A stretch of DNA of 64,000 nucleotides from Sarcina ventriculi (GCF_900456775.1 NZ_UAUL01000008.1:62001-126000), one strand, 5' to 3'; positions 1 through 8,930 are shown, numbered from the stretch's first letter. Numbers and translations are program-made. Notes: a model not told the origin generated them from the sequence alone.

Positions 1-15
1 TTGTTATTTTATATT

Positions 16-1692
16 TTAATATTGATTTTGCTTAGAAAATTTCTCTGATAAATTCTTTAATAATTTTGGTGCGTCCATTTTTCCCATAACTACTTCAACC
101 AATACAAGTTTATCTTTTATGTTATTTATTTTGTTTAAAACAGTATCTAATTCTTTAGCACTTGTAACCTTAAATGATACACTTTTAGAAGAACCATTAA
201 ATACTTGAGGAAGTGATTTATAATCCCACATATTTATATCATTATAGTGCCTATTTGCCCCATGTATATATCTTTCAACAGTATATCCATCATTATTTAT
301 AATAAACAAAATAGGGTTTAAGTTATTGTATAGTATAGTTGATAGTTCTTGCGCAGTCAATTGGAATGATCCATCGCCTATTAAGAGAATATTACGGCGA
401 GTTTTATCAGCTATTTGAGTTCCAAGTAGTGCACCTAAAGTGTATCCAATTGAACCCCAAAGAGGTTGTCCAACAAACATACAATTTTCCTTAAGATTTA
501 ATGTACAAGCTCCAAAAAATGAAGTTCCTTGTTCAGCCAATAGTACATCATTAGGTTTAATAAAATTATTAATCTTGTTAAAGAAAGATTTTTGAGTTAA
601 GATTTCACTAGAATTTAATTCGTCACAAGGAACATCTTCTTCGATATTAATATTTTCCTTTTTAAAATTTCTAGATGCAACATTAGATGCTAATTTTGTT
701 AATATGTCTTTCATGTAAATATTACTAAAGGTTTTATTATCAAGAGTTGAAAATAGTGGATGAATATTTATTATATCAATATCGTTTAGATTATGAATGA
801 AGCTAAATCCAGCAGTAATTGAATCTGTAAGTTTTACTCCAATAAGTATAAAGCAATCAGCTTTTTCAACTATAGATTTTATGTAATCATTGCTTAAAGT
901 TCCATTGTATGTTCCGATAAATTGGGAATGAGTTTCATCTATAACTCCTTTTCCAAGTCCTAAAGAGGCAACAGGTAAACCTGATTTTTCAATAAAATTT
1001 AAAAGTTCATTGTTTAGACCATATCTATTAACTTCAAAATCAGTTAAAATCATAGGAAATTTAGCATTATTAATTTTATTAAGTAAGTTTTCAGTGAATT
1101 TTTCTAGAGTTTTTTTATCGCTTTCAAATTTGCTAAGAGAAAGTGGAGAATCATTATCTAAAATTTCAGTACCACTAATGTCGATAGGAAGACCTATATA
1201 AACTGGCTTTTTTTCATAATAACATTTGCAAAGAATAGAATCTATCTCTTTAGAAGCTTTATCTAGGTCATCTAATATACAAGTTCCAACAGTAACTTGT
1301 TTAAAGGCTTCAGAAAAATTATTAAATATTCCTTCACCTAGAGTGTGATGAACTAGTTTTTTATTATTCATAACTGTAGTAGAAGGCATTCCGACAATTT
1401 TTATAACAGGAACATGTTCCGCATAAGAACCTGCTATTCCATTTATGGCACTAAGTTCTCCTACACCAAAAGTTGTAACTAATGCTCCCATTCCATTTAT
1501 TCTTGCATAACCATCAGCTGCATAAGAAGCGTTTAATTCGTTACAATTTCCTATCCAATTTAGGTTTTCAGCATCATCTATTTGATCTAAAAATAGAAGA
1601 TTATAATCACCTGGGACACCAAAGACATCTTTAATTCCTAATTCTTTTAGTCTTTTTATTAAATAATTTCCAACTGTTATTTTTTTTGTCAT
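16..1692 (-). CDS. Thiamine-diphosphate-dependent 2-oxo-acid decarboxylase (indolepyruvate/pyruvate decarboxylase family)
   Basis: The 558-residue length and layout match the pyruvate/indolepyruvate/branched-chain 2-oxo-acid decarboxylases, cytosolic enzymes that release CO2 from a 2-oxo acid to give an aldehyde. The N-terminal domain carries the cofactor-activating glutamate (E52 in NCNELNASY) and the paired active-site histidines (HH at 115-116). The C-terminal domain carries the diphosphate/Mg site that begins GDG at 439 and ends NND near 467. Substrate (pyruvate, indolepyruvate or a branched-chain keto acid) cannot be decided from these motifs. The gene ends 15 bases from the window edge, so its terminator is not visible. 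ATG 1692 follows a GGGGTG ribosome-binding site. It is transcribed alone, divergent from the next gene, from a strong-looking promoter overlapped by a palindrome. Confidence 0.9.
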   Translation of the reverse strand: MTKKITVGNYLIKRLKELGIKDVFGVPGDYNLLFLDQIDDAENLNWIGNCNELNASYAADGYARINGMGALVTTFGVGELSAINGIAGSYAEHVPVIKIVGMPSTTVMNNKKLVHHTLGEGIFNNFSEAFKQVTVGTCILDDLDKASKEIDSILCKCYYEKKPVYIGLPIDISGTEILDNDSPLSLSKFESDKKTLEKFTENLLNKINNAKFPMILTDFEVNRYGLNNELLNFIEKSGLPVASLGLGKGVIDETHSQFIGTYNGTLSNDYIKSIVEKADCFILIGVKLTDSITAGFSFIHNLNDIDIINIHPLFSTLDNKTFSNIYMKDILTKLASNVASRNFKKENINIEEDVPCDELNSSEILTQKSFFNKINNFIKPNDVLLAEQGTSFFGACTLNLKENCMFVGQPLWGSIGYTLGALLGTQIADKTRRNILLIGDGSFQLTAQELSTILYNNLNPILFIINNDGYTVERYIHGANRHYNDINMWDYKSLPQVFNGSSKSVSFKVTSAKELDTVLNKINNIKDKLVLVEVVMGKMDAPKLLKNLSEKFSKQNQY

Positions 1693-1798
1693 ATTAACAC
1701 CCCATTTTGTAGTTTTATGCGTTAACTTATCTTATATGCAATAAAAATAAGTTTAAATTTCATATTTTATATATTGGACAAAATTTAATTCAGTTTAA

Positions 1799-1827
1799 AT
1801 TATAGCAATATCGATTATAATAGTCAA
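1799..1827 (-). promoter_or_regulatory. Sigma-A-type promoter of the decarboxylase gene
   Basis: On the minus strand, TTGACT (1827-1822) and TATAAT (1804-1799) are separated by exactly 17 bases. This is a near-consensus housekeeping promoter about 107 bases upstream of the decarboxylase ATG at 1692. It is a sequence match only; no transcript start was measured. Confidence 0.65.
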
Positions 1828-1837
1828 CAATGTTGAC
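1823..1837. promoter_or_regulatory. Perfect 15-bp palindrome, putative operator
   Basis: GTCAACA-A-TGTTGAC is a perfect 7-1-7 inverted repeat in the divergent intergenic region. One arm covers five of the six bases of the decarboxylase -35 box, the usual place for a repressor to block polymerase. No specific regulator family is recognised; it does not resemble the Rex operator TTGTTAA-N4-TTAACAA. Confidence 0.45.
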
Positions 1838-1923
1838 CTAAAAATTATAATTACTATTTGAATAAAATAAAGGTTTTGTATAAAATATTTTTATGTAATA
1901 AAAATTAAAAGGAAGTGAAAAAG

Positions 1924-2229
1924 ATGGGTCTTTTTTATAAACAAAAACAAGATAAATTCTTAGATTTTGAGAGTTTATCTGGGGATGATATGATATATAT
2001 TGTTTTAAAAAAATTAGTAGCAGAGGGAAAGTTTAATGAAGGAGAAAACTTTCTTTTTGAAGAAGCTAAAAAAAATATTACACCAAGAGTTTTTAATATA
2101 GGAACTTGGTTTTATGAAACATTAAATGAGAAAGAAGATGAAGAATTATTAAAAGCAAATTTCACAAGAGAAGAAATAGAAGATGGCTTAAAAGATTTTA
2201 AAAAAATCTTTAAAGCCATGAATAAGTAA
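1924..2229 (+). CDS. Small conserved protein, DUF6483-like
   Basis: This acidic soluble protein of 101 residues has no signal peptide or membrane segment and looks entirely helical. The pattern (an N-terminal GLFYKQ segment, then a helix-rich body ending in a lysine-rich tail) resembles a small clostridial family annotated DUF6483; that match is from memory and moderate. Function is unknown. A GTG at 1915 would extend it by three residues but lies inside the ribosome-binding site AGGAAG (1910-1915). ATG 1924 sits eight bases after that site and is preferred. A weak promoter, TTGAAT (1858) and TAAAAT (1881), lies upstream, and the palindrome at 1823-1837 could also affect this gene. Confidence 0.7.
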   Translation: MGLFYKQKQDKFLDFESLSGDDMIYIVLKKLVAEGKFNEGENFLFEEAKKNITPRVFNIGTWFYETLNEKEDEELLKANFTREEIEDGLKDFKKIFKAMNK

Positions 2230-2233
2230 AAAG

Positions 2234-2647
2234 TTATTTAAGTTTTCCATCAACTGAAACAATAGATACTTTTAATGGGATATTTTTAGTGCTGTTTTCT
2301 ATGGCTTTTTTCACTACATTAACCATGTTAGCACAGCATGGAACTTCCATTCGTAGAACTGTTATAGATTTTATAGTATTTTTAGTAAGTATTTCTGTAA
2401 GTTTTTCAGAATAATCAACTGCATCTAATTTAGGGCAGCCAATAAGAGTAACTTTACCCTTTATAAACTCATTATGTATGTTAGCATAAGCATATGCTGT
2501 ACAATCAGCTGCGATTAAAAGATCGCAATTATCAAATTTGGGGTTTATAGTTCCTATAAGTTTAATTTGTATTGGCCATTGCATAAGAGTTGTGCTTTCA
2601 GATGGATTATTTAGTTTATTATTCATTAATGACAAATTACTGTTCAT
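2234..2647 (-). CDS. Iron-sulfur-protein C-terminal domain lacking its ferredoxin part
   Basis: The 137 residues resemble the C-terminal domain of a family of clostridial and anaerobe proteins that normally begin with a two-cluster ferredoxin domain followed by a SxLxxWPxQ linker. Here the WP linker appears near residue 24 (MQWPIQIKL), followed by the conserved AADCTAYAYANIH segment, the GCPKLD motif and a cysteine pair in EVPCCANM. No CxxCxxCxxxC ferredoxin motif precedes it. The start has a clear ribosome-binding site (AAAGGAG, nine bases before ATG 2647), so the short form looks intended rather than a truncation. Cysteines C45, C71, C103 and C104 could still bind metal. The biochemical role of the family is not known to me. 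Confidence 0.65.
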   Translation of the reverse strand: MNSNLSLMNNKLNNPSESTTLMQWPIQIKLIGTINPKFDNCDLLIAADCTAYAYANIHNEFIKGKVTLIGCPKLDAVDYSEKLTEILTKNTIKSITVLRMEVPCCANMVNVVKKAIENSTKNIPLKVSIVSVDGKLK

Positions 2648-2722
2648 AATTAGTACTCCTTTTTTTAGTTTTTATATTTAATCAATGTAATTTCTATTTA
2701 ACATGAGTTAATTATAAAACTT

Positions 2723-2753
2723 AAAAAAAAAAAAAACGGTAATTTAAGTTACC
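2723..2753 (-). terminator. Rho-independent terminator downstream of asnA
   Basis: Read on the minus strand, GGTAA (2753-2749) pairs with TTACC (2742-2738) and is followed, one base later, by fourteen T (2736-2723). It lies 120 bases after the asnA stop and just before the next minus-strand gene. Confidence 0.7.
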
Positions 2754-2779
2754 ATTTAATTTAAGGGGTATCTAAAATA

Positions 2780-2855
2780 AATGTTGATTTTAGAGAGATT
2801 GAATTAAATATTAAAGTATTTTATTAATGCTTTTATTCTTTCTAAAATCAGCATT
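2780..2855. repeat. Long inverted repeat between asnA and its terminator
   Basis: Bases 2780-2794 pair with 2841-2855 (15 pairs with one G-T), enclosing a 46-base AT-rich loop. It follows the asnA stop codon and precedes the poly-T terminator, so it would form a large hairpin in the asnA 3' end. Function is not known. Confidence 0.4.
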
Positions 2856-2875
2856 TTATAAAAGATAAATATATT

Positions 2876-3898
2876 TTAAAGCAGTTTAATGTTATTTTGT
2901 GAGCATTTTTCTAAAGTGAAATCATCCCAGACAGTTGCTTGAACTTCTCCGATATGTGCTTTTCTTAAGAAAAACATACATATTCTAGATTGTCCGATAC
3001 CTCCACCTAATGTTTGAGGTAGCTTATCATTTAAAAGAAGACTGTGAAATTCAAGATTAGCTCTATCCTCACAATTAGCTTTTTTTAATTGAGATAAAAG
3101 AGTGCTTTTATCTACTCTTATTCCCATAGATGATAGTTCAAAAGCCTTGTCTAAAACTGGATAATAAAAAAGAATATCTCCATTTAAATTCCAATCATCA
3201 TAATCAGGGCTTCTATCATCATGCTTATAACCAGATGTTAGAGTGTCTCCAATACCTATTAAAAATACAGCTTTTTTTTCTCTGCAAATAGCATTTTCTC
3301 GTTCTTTAGGTGATAAATTAGGATACATATTATAAAGTTCTTCAGTCGTTATAAATGTTATTTCTTCTGGCAATATTTTTTCTATATGGGGATAAAGTGT
3401 AGCTACATAATTTTCTGTATCTTTAAAAACTTTATATATAGCTTTAACGCTATCTTTTAAATAAGATAAATTTCTATCTTCGTTAGTTATTATTTTTTCC
3501 CAATCCCATTGGTCAACGTATATTGAATGAAGGTTATCTAAATCTTCATCACGTCTTATAGCGTTCATATCTGTATATAAGCCTTCATATGTTTTAAAAT
3601 CATATCTTTTAAGCGCAAGTCTTTTCCACTTAGCTAAAGAATGAATTATTTCAACATCACTTTTGGTAGCCTTAATATCAAATAAAACAGGGCGTTCTAC
3701 ACCGTTTAAGTTGTCATTAAGTCCAGAACCGTATGGTAAAAATAGTGGAGCTGATACTCTAGTTAAATTTAAAGCTTTAGATAAAGAATTTTCAAAAAAA
3801 TCTTTAACCTTTTTTATTGCGATTTCTGTTTCTTTTAATGATAAAGTTTGTACATAACTATCAGGAATAAATACTTTTGATGTTGTTTGTTGTTTCAT
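2876..3898 (-). CDS. asnA: Aspartate--ammonia ligase
   Basis: AsnA makes asparagine from aspartate, ammonia and ATP in the cytosol. The 340-residue protein has the usual length (about 330) and the class-II-aminoacyl-tRNA-synthetase-like core. Family signatures visible are the N-terminal VSAPLF segment, RRDEDLDNLHSIYVDQWDWE around residue 112, and the C-terminal GGGIGQSRICM...RKAHIGEVQATVW block. ATG 3898 is preceded by AGGAGATAATTT. A T-box leader with an asparagine (AAC) specifier precedes it, so expression should rise when tRNA-Asn is uncharged; this independently supports the assignment. The gene is monocistronic, closed by the terminator at 2723-2753. Confidence 0.96.
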   Translation of the reverse strand: MKQQTTSKVFIPDSYVQTLSLKETEIAIKKVKDFFENSLSKALNLTRVSAPLFLPYGSGLNDNLNGVERPVLFDIKATKSDVEIIHSLAKWKRLALKRYDFKTYEGLYTDMNAIRRDEDLDNLHSIYVDQWDWEKIITNEDRNLSYLKDSVKAIYKVFKDTENYVATLYPHIEKILPEEITFITTEELYNMYPNLSPKERENAICREKKAVFLIGIGDTLTSGYKHDDRSPDYDDWNLNGDILFYYPVLDKAFELSSMGIRVDKSTLLSQLKKANCEDRANLEFHSLLLNDKLPQTLGGGIGQSRICMFFLRKAHIGEVQATVWDDFTLEKCSQNNIKLL

Positions 3899-4009
3899 AA
3901 ATTATCTCCTTTAAAATGTTTAATTATTAAATCTTAAATATATTTTTATATTCTATTTATTGCAAATATAACAATAATTATGCTTTTACAATATTATTTT
4001 ATGTGGAAA

Positions 4010-4316
4010 TTAAAAAAGACCTATTCATCCTATATAATAGGACGAAAGGTCTAAAAGTTTTCCGCGGTACCACCTAAATTAGCTAAAAAGCTCTCTTAAA
4101 CAATATTGAAAGAAATGTAATTATTCAATATATCTCTTTTTTAACGGTAAGACACCGTCTAAGCCTACTATCTAATGGAGAGATTTCGGTTAGAAATTCA
4201 AGGATGTTCTTCATAAAAGTTGCCTTTATGAGGCTTACACCATCCCTCACTCGCTTAAAAGGTTTATAACTTAAATTACTCTTCCCATCAATATTTTTAC
4301 GTTTTAAAATTATTAT
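4010..4316 (-). promoter_or_regulatory. T-box riboswitch, asparagine (AAC) specifier, controlling asnA
   Basis: Read on the minus strand, the leader contains the T-box element TGGTACCGCGG (4072-4062), which pairs with the acceptor end of uncharged tRNA. Stem I has a GATGGGAAGAGTA arm with the AGTA bulge (about 4289-4277). A helix AATTTAAG/CTTGAATT sits above the specifier loop, which reads CTAACCGAA with AAC at 4191-4189. A strong terminator stem follows: AGACCT...TAGGATGAATAGGTCT with six T (4052-4010). The terminator competes with the antiterminator that holds the T-box. AAC is an asparagine codon, matching the downstream asnA. A second AAC (AGAACATCC) lies a little upstream but is not at the specifier-loop position. 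Confidence 0.93.
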
Positions 4317-4320
4317 ATAC

Positions 4321-4349
4321 AATATATCTTTAATAAATAAATTTGTCAA
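4321..4349 (-). promoter_or_regulatory. Promoter of the T-box leader and asnA
   Basis: On the minus strand, TTGACA (4349-4344) and TATATT (4326-4321) are spaced by 17 bases, giving a start near 4314 at the 5' edge of the T-box. The -35 box begins only 14 bases after the stop of the upstream yfhO-like gene, with no terminator visible between them. Confidence 0.65.
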
Positions 4350-4363
4350 TAAATTTTATAATA

Positions 4364-6937
4364 CTAATTTTCAAAAATAATAATAATAAATAGAAGTACC
4401 AAACCTATAATACATGAAATTATCCCTAAATAAATGCCTTGAGGAACAAATTTAAGTAAAATATTTTGTGTTCCTTTTTGAAGACGAATTTCAGTTAAGT
4501 AATTGAAATTATAAGTTTTTACTTGTTTTCCGTTAATATAAGCTTTCCAACTAGTATCATAAGGAATTGATAAAAATAAAGCTTGATTATCATTTGATGC
4601 AGTTACATTTCCGCTAACTGTGGTATTAGTAACTTTTAAGTTTTGAATTTCTTGTTTTTTTAGTGTTGATATTGTTTTGTTAAATGTTTCTAAATTAAGA
4701 CCATATAATTCTATACTATCAAGATTAAAATCTACATCTTGATTAAAGTCTATGGCAAGTGTCATTTCCTGACCTTTTTTTAGATATCCAAGGTCTAAAA
4801 CACTCCTGCAAAAGAAACTACCATAATCACCTAGATATTTGTTGTTAGCATAAACATATGATGTTAATTTATCCGAGTTTGGAATATTTAAATAAAATTC
4901 TCCGCTGTAAGGAGCTGTATATTTTATTATAATGTTGCTTGATTTATTAGGATTTATATCCGTAACCATCTTATCATTGTATTTAGCTAGATTATTCAGT
5001 TCAAGTGAATAATTAGTAATAGGTGACATATAATTTATAAAGTTAGGATTTGAAAGATTTATTCCTTCAAAAGCATTTAAAAGTATATTATCATTTTCTA
5101 AATAATTATTAGTAAAGGTTAGGCTATTATTTAATGTATAATCGCTTACCACAAAACCTAAAGAAAGAGCATAAGGATTTTCATTTATAACTCCAACTGG
5201 GCTATTTAGTTTTATGTAAGATGACCCTAAATAATCATTAGATAAAACATATTTCATATTTAAAACAGAATCTAATAAAAGATTACTATTCCAGTGCATA
5301 AGTGTTGTATATGAGTTATCATTTTGAACACCAAAATCATTTGTTAGAAATTTGTTTAATCCTTGATTAGAAAAAGTTGTGCTTATAGATAAACCATTTG
5401 CATTAAGAGCCATACCTGTATTTAAATCAGTAGTATTTGTAGTTGTTCTAAAAAATTCATTATTATTTAGATTATTTAAATAAGAAACATCATCTCTGTA
5501 CTTAATTAAATCACTGTAAGTGTCACTTTTATAAGAGCCAACTTCCCTATGTACATCAACTAAGTAGCATCTACAAGCTATAGTAGTTTCACATAAAACA
5601 GCAACAAATATAAGAGCTGAAATTATAATTATATCAGGTTTTGATAAATGGTTCTTGTTTTTATAAAGCAACAATAAAAACATATATATAATTATAAAAA
5701 CAATATTTATAAGAATTATCAAGCTGTCATCATATATAAAAAATATACCAATGAGCATGCTAAGCAATATTGCACAAGATATAATGATAACTTTATTTGT
5801 TGTATATTCTATATTTATAAAAGCTTTGTACGCTATAATTAACACCACAAAAGAAAATATAAACGAGTACCTAAACATATACCAAACAGGACTATTAAAA
5901 CAATGCCAAGCAAAATTTATAATAGGCGTAGAAAAACTAAGTATAAATATAGCTAGTATTATAAAGTAAGTTAATTTTTCTTTATAAGATATTTTTTTAT
6001 TTAAGAAAAATGGTATTACTAAAATAAGGGGGATAAGCCCACAATAAATATTAGGAGCGCCAAAGGATATTTCATCATAAGTTCCTAAAAATAACTTTTC
6101 CGCAAATGTACTAAATCTAAAGGTATTTATAATAGGATTAGATTCAAGTCCTCCACCATTTTTAAGAGAAAAGTAAGCAGGTATTAATAAAATACAAGAT
6201 ATAAGTGCAGCTATTATTGCTCCTAACATAAATTTTAAAAAGTATCTAAGAAAATTCTTAAAACCTTTTTTAGATGTATCGTCTCTATTTATGTATATAG
6301 CTATAAAATATATAAAAGTAAAAATTCCTATCATATAAGATAAGTAAAAATTAGATATAAACATTATTGTTAAGAAAATAATAAAGAATCTAATTTTTTT
6401 AGTTTCTATGATTTTATGTACTCCAATTAAAATTAATGGCATAAAAATGAGTGCATCAAGCCACATAATGTTTAAAAAATATACTATTACATAGCACATA
6501 AGTGAATACATAACTGCAAACATTACAGTAAATATGTTTATATTTTTATGTACATATTTTATGTAAAGAGAGAAAGTTAATCCTTCAAAAGCTACCTTTA
6601 CAAGAGTCATAACCAATAATGCAGTAGACATCATGCTACTTGGAAATAAAAGTACAATTAATGAAAATGGACTTGCTAAAAAGTAAGCAAAATTTCCTAC
6701 AAAGCTTTGGCCGAGACCTATTTTCCATGTATAAAATATTTGAACAAAATTACCAGTTCTAAACATATCCTGATAACCAGTATAAAACTTAGCATATATT
6801 TTATACATATCGCCAACTAAAATACTTTCTTTACCTAAAGGGCCTATATTAGCAAAAGATAAGGCAATAAAAAGTATAATAGGAGGAATAACGAAGCTTA
6901 ATAATAAATAAAGTTTTGTGTTTTTATTATTAACCAT
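4364..6937 (-). CDS. YfhO-family polytopic membrane protein
   Basis: The 857-residue protein begins with a run of about a dozen hydrophobic segments (roughly residues 8-440). A long extracytoplasmic region follows (about 450-820, asparagine- and serine-rich), and one last membrane segment closes the protein (about 832-853). This GT-C-like layout and the C-terminal PYDTSWKAYINGK motif fit the Bacillus YfhO / Listeria GtlB family, which transfers sugars onto lipoteichoic acid on the outer face of the membrane. Family role is known; donor and acceptor here are inferred only. It lies back to back with two glycerophosphodiesterase genes, consistent with glycerol-phosphate polymer metabolism. AAAGGATT precedes ATG 6937. 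No terminator follows, so read-through into the asnA leader is possible. Confidence 0.8.
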   Translation of the reverse strand: MVNNKNTKLYLLLSFVIPPIILFIALSFANIGPLGKESILVGDMYKIYAKFYTGYQDMFRTGNFVQIFYTWKIGLGQSFVGNFAYFLASPFSLIVLLFPSSMMSTALLVMTLVKVAFEGLTFSLYIKYVHKNINIFTVMFAVMYSLMCYVIVYFLNIMWLDALIFMPLILIGVHKIIETKKIRFFIIFLTIMFISNFYLSYMIGIFTFIYFIAIYINRDDTSKKGFKNFLRYFLKFMLGAIIAALISCILLIPAYFSLKNGGGLESNPIINTFRFSTFAEKLFLGTYDEISFGAPNIYCGLIPLILVIPFFLNKKISYKEKLTYFIILAIFILSFSTPIINFAWHCFNSPVWYMFRYSFIFSFVVLIIAYKAFINIEYTTNKVIIISCAILLSMLIGIFFIYDDSLIILINIVFIIIYMFLLLLYKNKNHLSKPDIIIISALIFVAVLCETTIACRCYLVDVHREVGSYKSDTYSDLIKYRDDVSYLNNLNNNEFFRTTTNTTDLNTGMALNANGLSISTTFSNQGLNKFLTNDFGVQNDNSYTTLMHWNSNLLLDSVLNMKYVLSNDYLGSSYIKLNSPVGVINENPYALSLGFVVSDYTLNNSLTFTNNYLENDNILLNAFEGINLSNPNFINYMSPITNYSLELNNLAKYNDKMVTDINPNKSSNIIIKYTAPYSGEFYLNIPNSDKLTSYVYANNKYLGDYGSFFCRSVLDLGYLKKGQEMTLAIDFNQDVDFNLDSIELYGLNLETFNKTISTLKKQEIQNLKVTNTTVSGNVTASNDNQALFLSIPYDTSWKAYINGKQVKTYNFNYLTEIRLQKGTQNILLKFVPQGIYLGIISCIIGLVLLFIIIIFEN

Positions 6938-7136
6938 GTTTTAATCCTTTCAAGAATAATTAAATTTTTATAATAAACTATCTTTAAATTATACTTATTT
7001 ATCAATAAAATTGCAAAAGAGTATGGAAAAATTCATCGAATTTTAAGAAAGAATATAAACTTATTTCATTATTAAAATTTATATAATATGTTAATAATTA
7101 TAAATAATTTAGTTTGAAATTGTAGGTTAATATAAT

Positions 7137-8003
7137 ATGAGAAAAAATGTTATAAAGGTCATAAATTTTAAAAGTAAAGTTAGAAAAAAGCTATTTAAAA
7201 TAGTGGCTATAATTACTTTAATATATTTTTTATTTTTTACTGTCTTTACTATAATGAGAAGAGAAGAAAAAGTGCTTTGGCTTAGAAATTGTTATTTTGC
7301 TCATAGAGGACTTTTTAACAATGATGATTTACCTGAAAATTCTATTAAAGCTTTTAAAAATGCGATAAAAAATGGTTTCGCAATAGAATTAGATGTTCAG
7401 TTTACAAAGGACAAAAAGGTTATCGTGTTTCATGATTATACATTAGAAAGACTTACAAAAGATTTAAGAAAAGTAGAAGATGTAACATATGAGGAATTAG
7501 AAAGTTTAAATCTTTTAAATAGTAAGGAAAAAATCCCACTTTTAGAAGAAGTTTTAAATATAGTAAATGGAGATGTTCCTCTTTTGATTGAAATAAAAAA
7601 TTGCAGTAATATTTTAGAACTTGGGGCGAGTGTAGCTGATTTGCTTGAAAATTATAATGGAAAATATGCTATACAATCTTTTGATACATGCGTGTTAAAA
7701 TGGTTTAAAGAAAATAAGGGATGTAATGTATTAACAGGGCAATTAATAGGAAAGTACACAGGGATAGAAACGTTTAGACATTGTGAGAATTTAGTTTTGG
7801 ATTTTAAAAAATTTTTTTTAGAATACAAGGTGGATTTCTTATCTATAGATAGTTATGATGTAGATAATTTAGCGATAAAAATATTTAGAATTCTAAGAGT
7901 TCCTATATTGTCTTGGACAATAAGAAATAATGATGAATTAGAAAATATAAAGGATTTGGCAGATGGATATATATTTGACAGTTTTGTTCCTGTAAATAAT
8001 TAA
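7137..8003 (+). CDS. Membrane-anchored glycerophosphodiester phosphodiesterase
   Basis: The 288-residue protein has a basic N-terminus, one membrane segment (about residues 20-41) and a GDPD TIM-barrel domain. Catalytic signatures are HRGLF near residue 58, the ELDVQ metal-binding motif, FHDYTLERLT, and the EIKN motif on a later strand. GDPD enzymes split glycerophosphodiesters into glycerol-3-phosphate and an alcohol. With the active domain facing outside (inferred from the basic N-terminus and single anchor), the target could be deacylated lipids or glycerol-phosphate polymer. The ribosome-binding site is weak (TAGG). It shares about the same barrel sequence as the next gene, so the two are tandem paralogs; only this one has the anchor. 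Confidence 0.88.
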   Translation: MRKNVIKVINFKSKVRKKLFKIVAIITLIYFLFFTVFTIMRREEKVLWLRNCYFAHRGLFNNDDLPENSIKAFKNAIKNGFAIELDVQFTKDKKVIVFHDYTLERLTKDLRKVEDVTYEELESLNLLNSKEKIPLLEEVLNIVNGDVPLLIEIKNCSNILELGASVADLLENYNGKYAIQSFDTCVLKWFKENKGCNVLTGQLIGKYTGIETFRHCENLVLDFKKFFLEYKVDFLSIDSYDVDNLAIKIFRILRVPILSWTIRNNDELENIKDLADGYIFDSFVPVNN

Positions 8004-8180
8004 ATAGAAATTTGGAATGGAGATTATTTTATTAGTAAAATAACACCATATTTAAAGTGAATTTTATGATAAAAATTATTATCAATTAAATGTTGTGATA
8101 AAATATAATTAAAAAATTTTATAAGTTTACAAATAAAATATTCTTTAGTGAATAGCACATTATATTTTAGGAGAATTAAG

Positions 8181-8927
8181 ATGAAATTATTAAAAAAAGA
8201 TATGACTTGGCTTTTAAATGGATATTTTGCGCATAGGGGATTATTTAATAAAGAATTCCCTGAAAATTCTATGGAAGCTTTTGATAATGCAATAAAATAT
8301 GGATATGGAATAGAACTTGATGTCCAATTTTCAAAGGATGAAAAATTAGTAGTTTTTCATGATGATAATTTAAAACGTGTTACAGGAGATAATAGGAATG
8401 TATGTGATGTAGAGTATAGAGAACTAAAAACTTTAAAACTTAGTAATACAGAAAAAACTATTCCGCTTTTTGAAGATGTTTTAAAAAAAATAGATGGAAA
8501 GGTACCATTAATAGTTGAAATTAAGCATGGAAATCAAAGTGAAAAATTAGCAGAGGAAACATTTTTGCTTTTAAAAAAATATAAAGGTAAATATGCTATA
8601 CAATCCTTTGATCCATTTATATTGAATTGGTATGTTAAAAATCAACCACAAATTATAAGGGGACAATTGTCTGCAAGTCCAAAAAATTATGTAGGATTTA
8701 AAGGATACGAAAAATTTATTTTAGCAAATCTTTTACTTGATTTTAAGAGTAAACCAGATTATATTTCTTATGAATTAAAAGGATTGCCTAATTTTATGGT
8801 ATCATTTAGTAAAAAAATTTTTAAAACTCCTATACTTGTTTGGACTATTAAAAATGAAAATGAGCTTAGTAAGGCTAAGATATGTGCAGATGGTTATATA
8901 TTTGATAGCTTTGTTCCTAGAAAATAG
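8181..8927 (+). CDS. Soluble glycerophosphodiester phosphodiesterase (tandem paralog)
   Basis: This protein of 248 residues is a GDPD TIM barrel without signal or anchor, so cytosolic. Visible motifs are FAHRGLFNKEFPENS near the N-terminus, GIELDVQFSKDEK, VFHDDNL and VEIKHGN, which hold the general acid/base histidines and the metal-binding acidic residues. The final DGYIFDSFVP is nearly identical to that of the preceding gene, marking a tandem duplication. A GTG at 8148 would add 11 residues. ATG 8181 is chosen because AGGAG (8169-8173) stands seven bases before it and because the protein then starts just ahead of the conserved barrel. Confidence 0.88.
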   Translation: MKLLKKDMTWLLNGYFAHRGLFNKEFPENSMEAFDNAIKYGYGIELDVQFSKDEKLVVFHDDNLKRVTGDNRNVCDVEYRELKTLKLSNTEKTIPLFEDVLKKIDGKVPLIVEIKHGNQSEKLAEETFLLLKKYKGKYAIQSFDPFILNWYVKNQPQIIRGQLSASPKNYVGFKGYEKFILANLLLDFKSKPDYISYELKGLPNFMVSFSKKIFKTPILVWTIKNENELSKAKICADGYIFDSFVPRK

Positions 8928-8930
8928 AAT

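Noticed and set aside
4125-4349. 74-residue frame on the minus strand
   Set aside because: It lies entirely inside the asnA T-box leader and its promoter; the sequence is explained by RNA structure.
5751-5969. Plus-strand frame opposite the YfhO gene
   Set aside because: Shadow of the minus-strand gene, with no supporting start site or homology.
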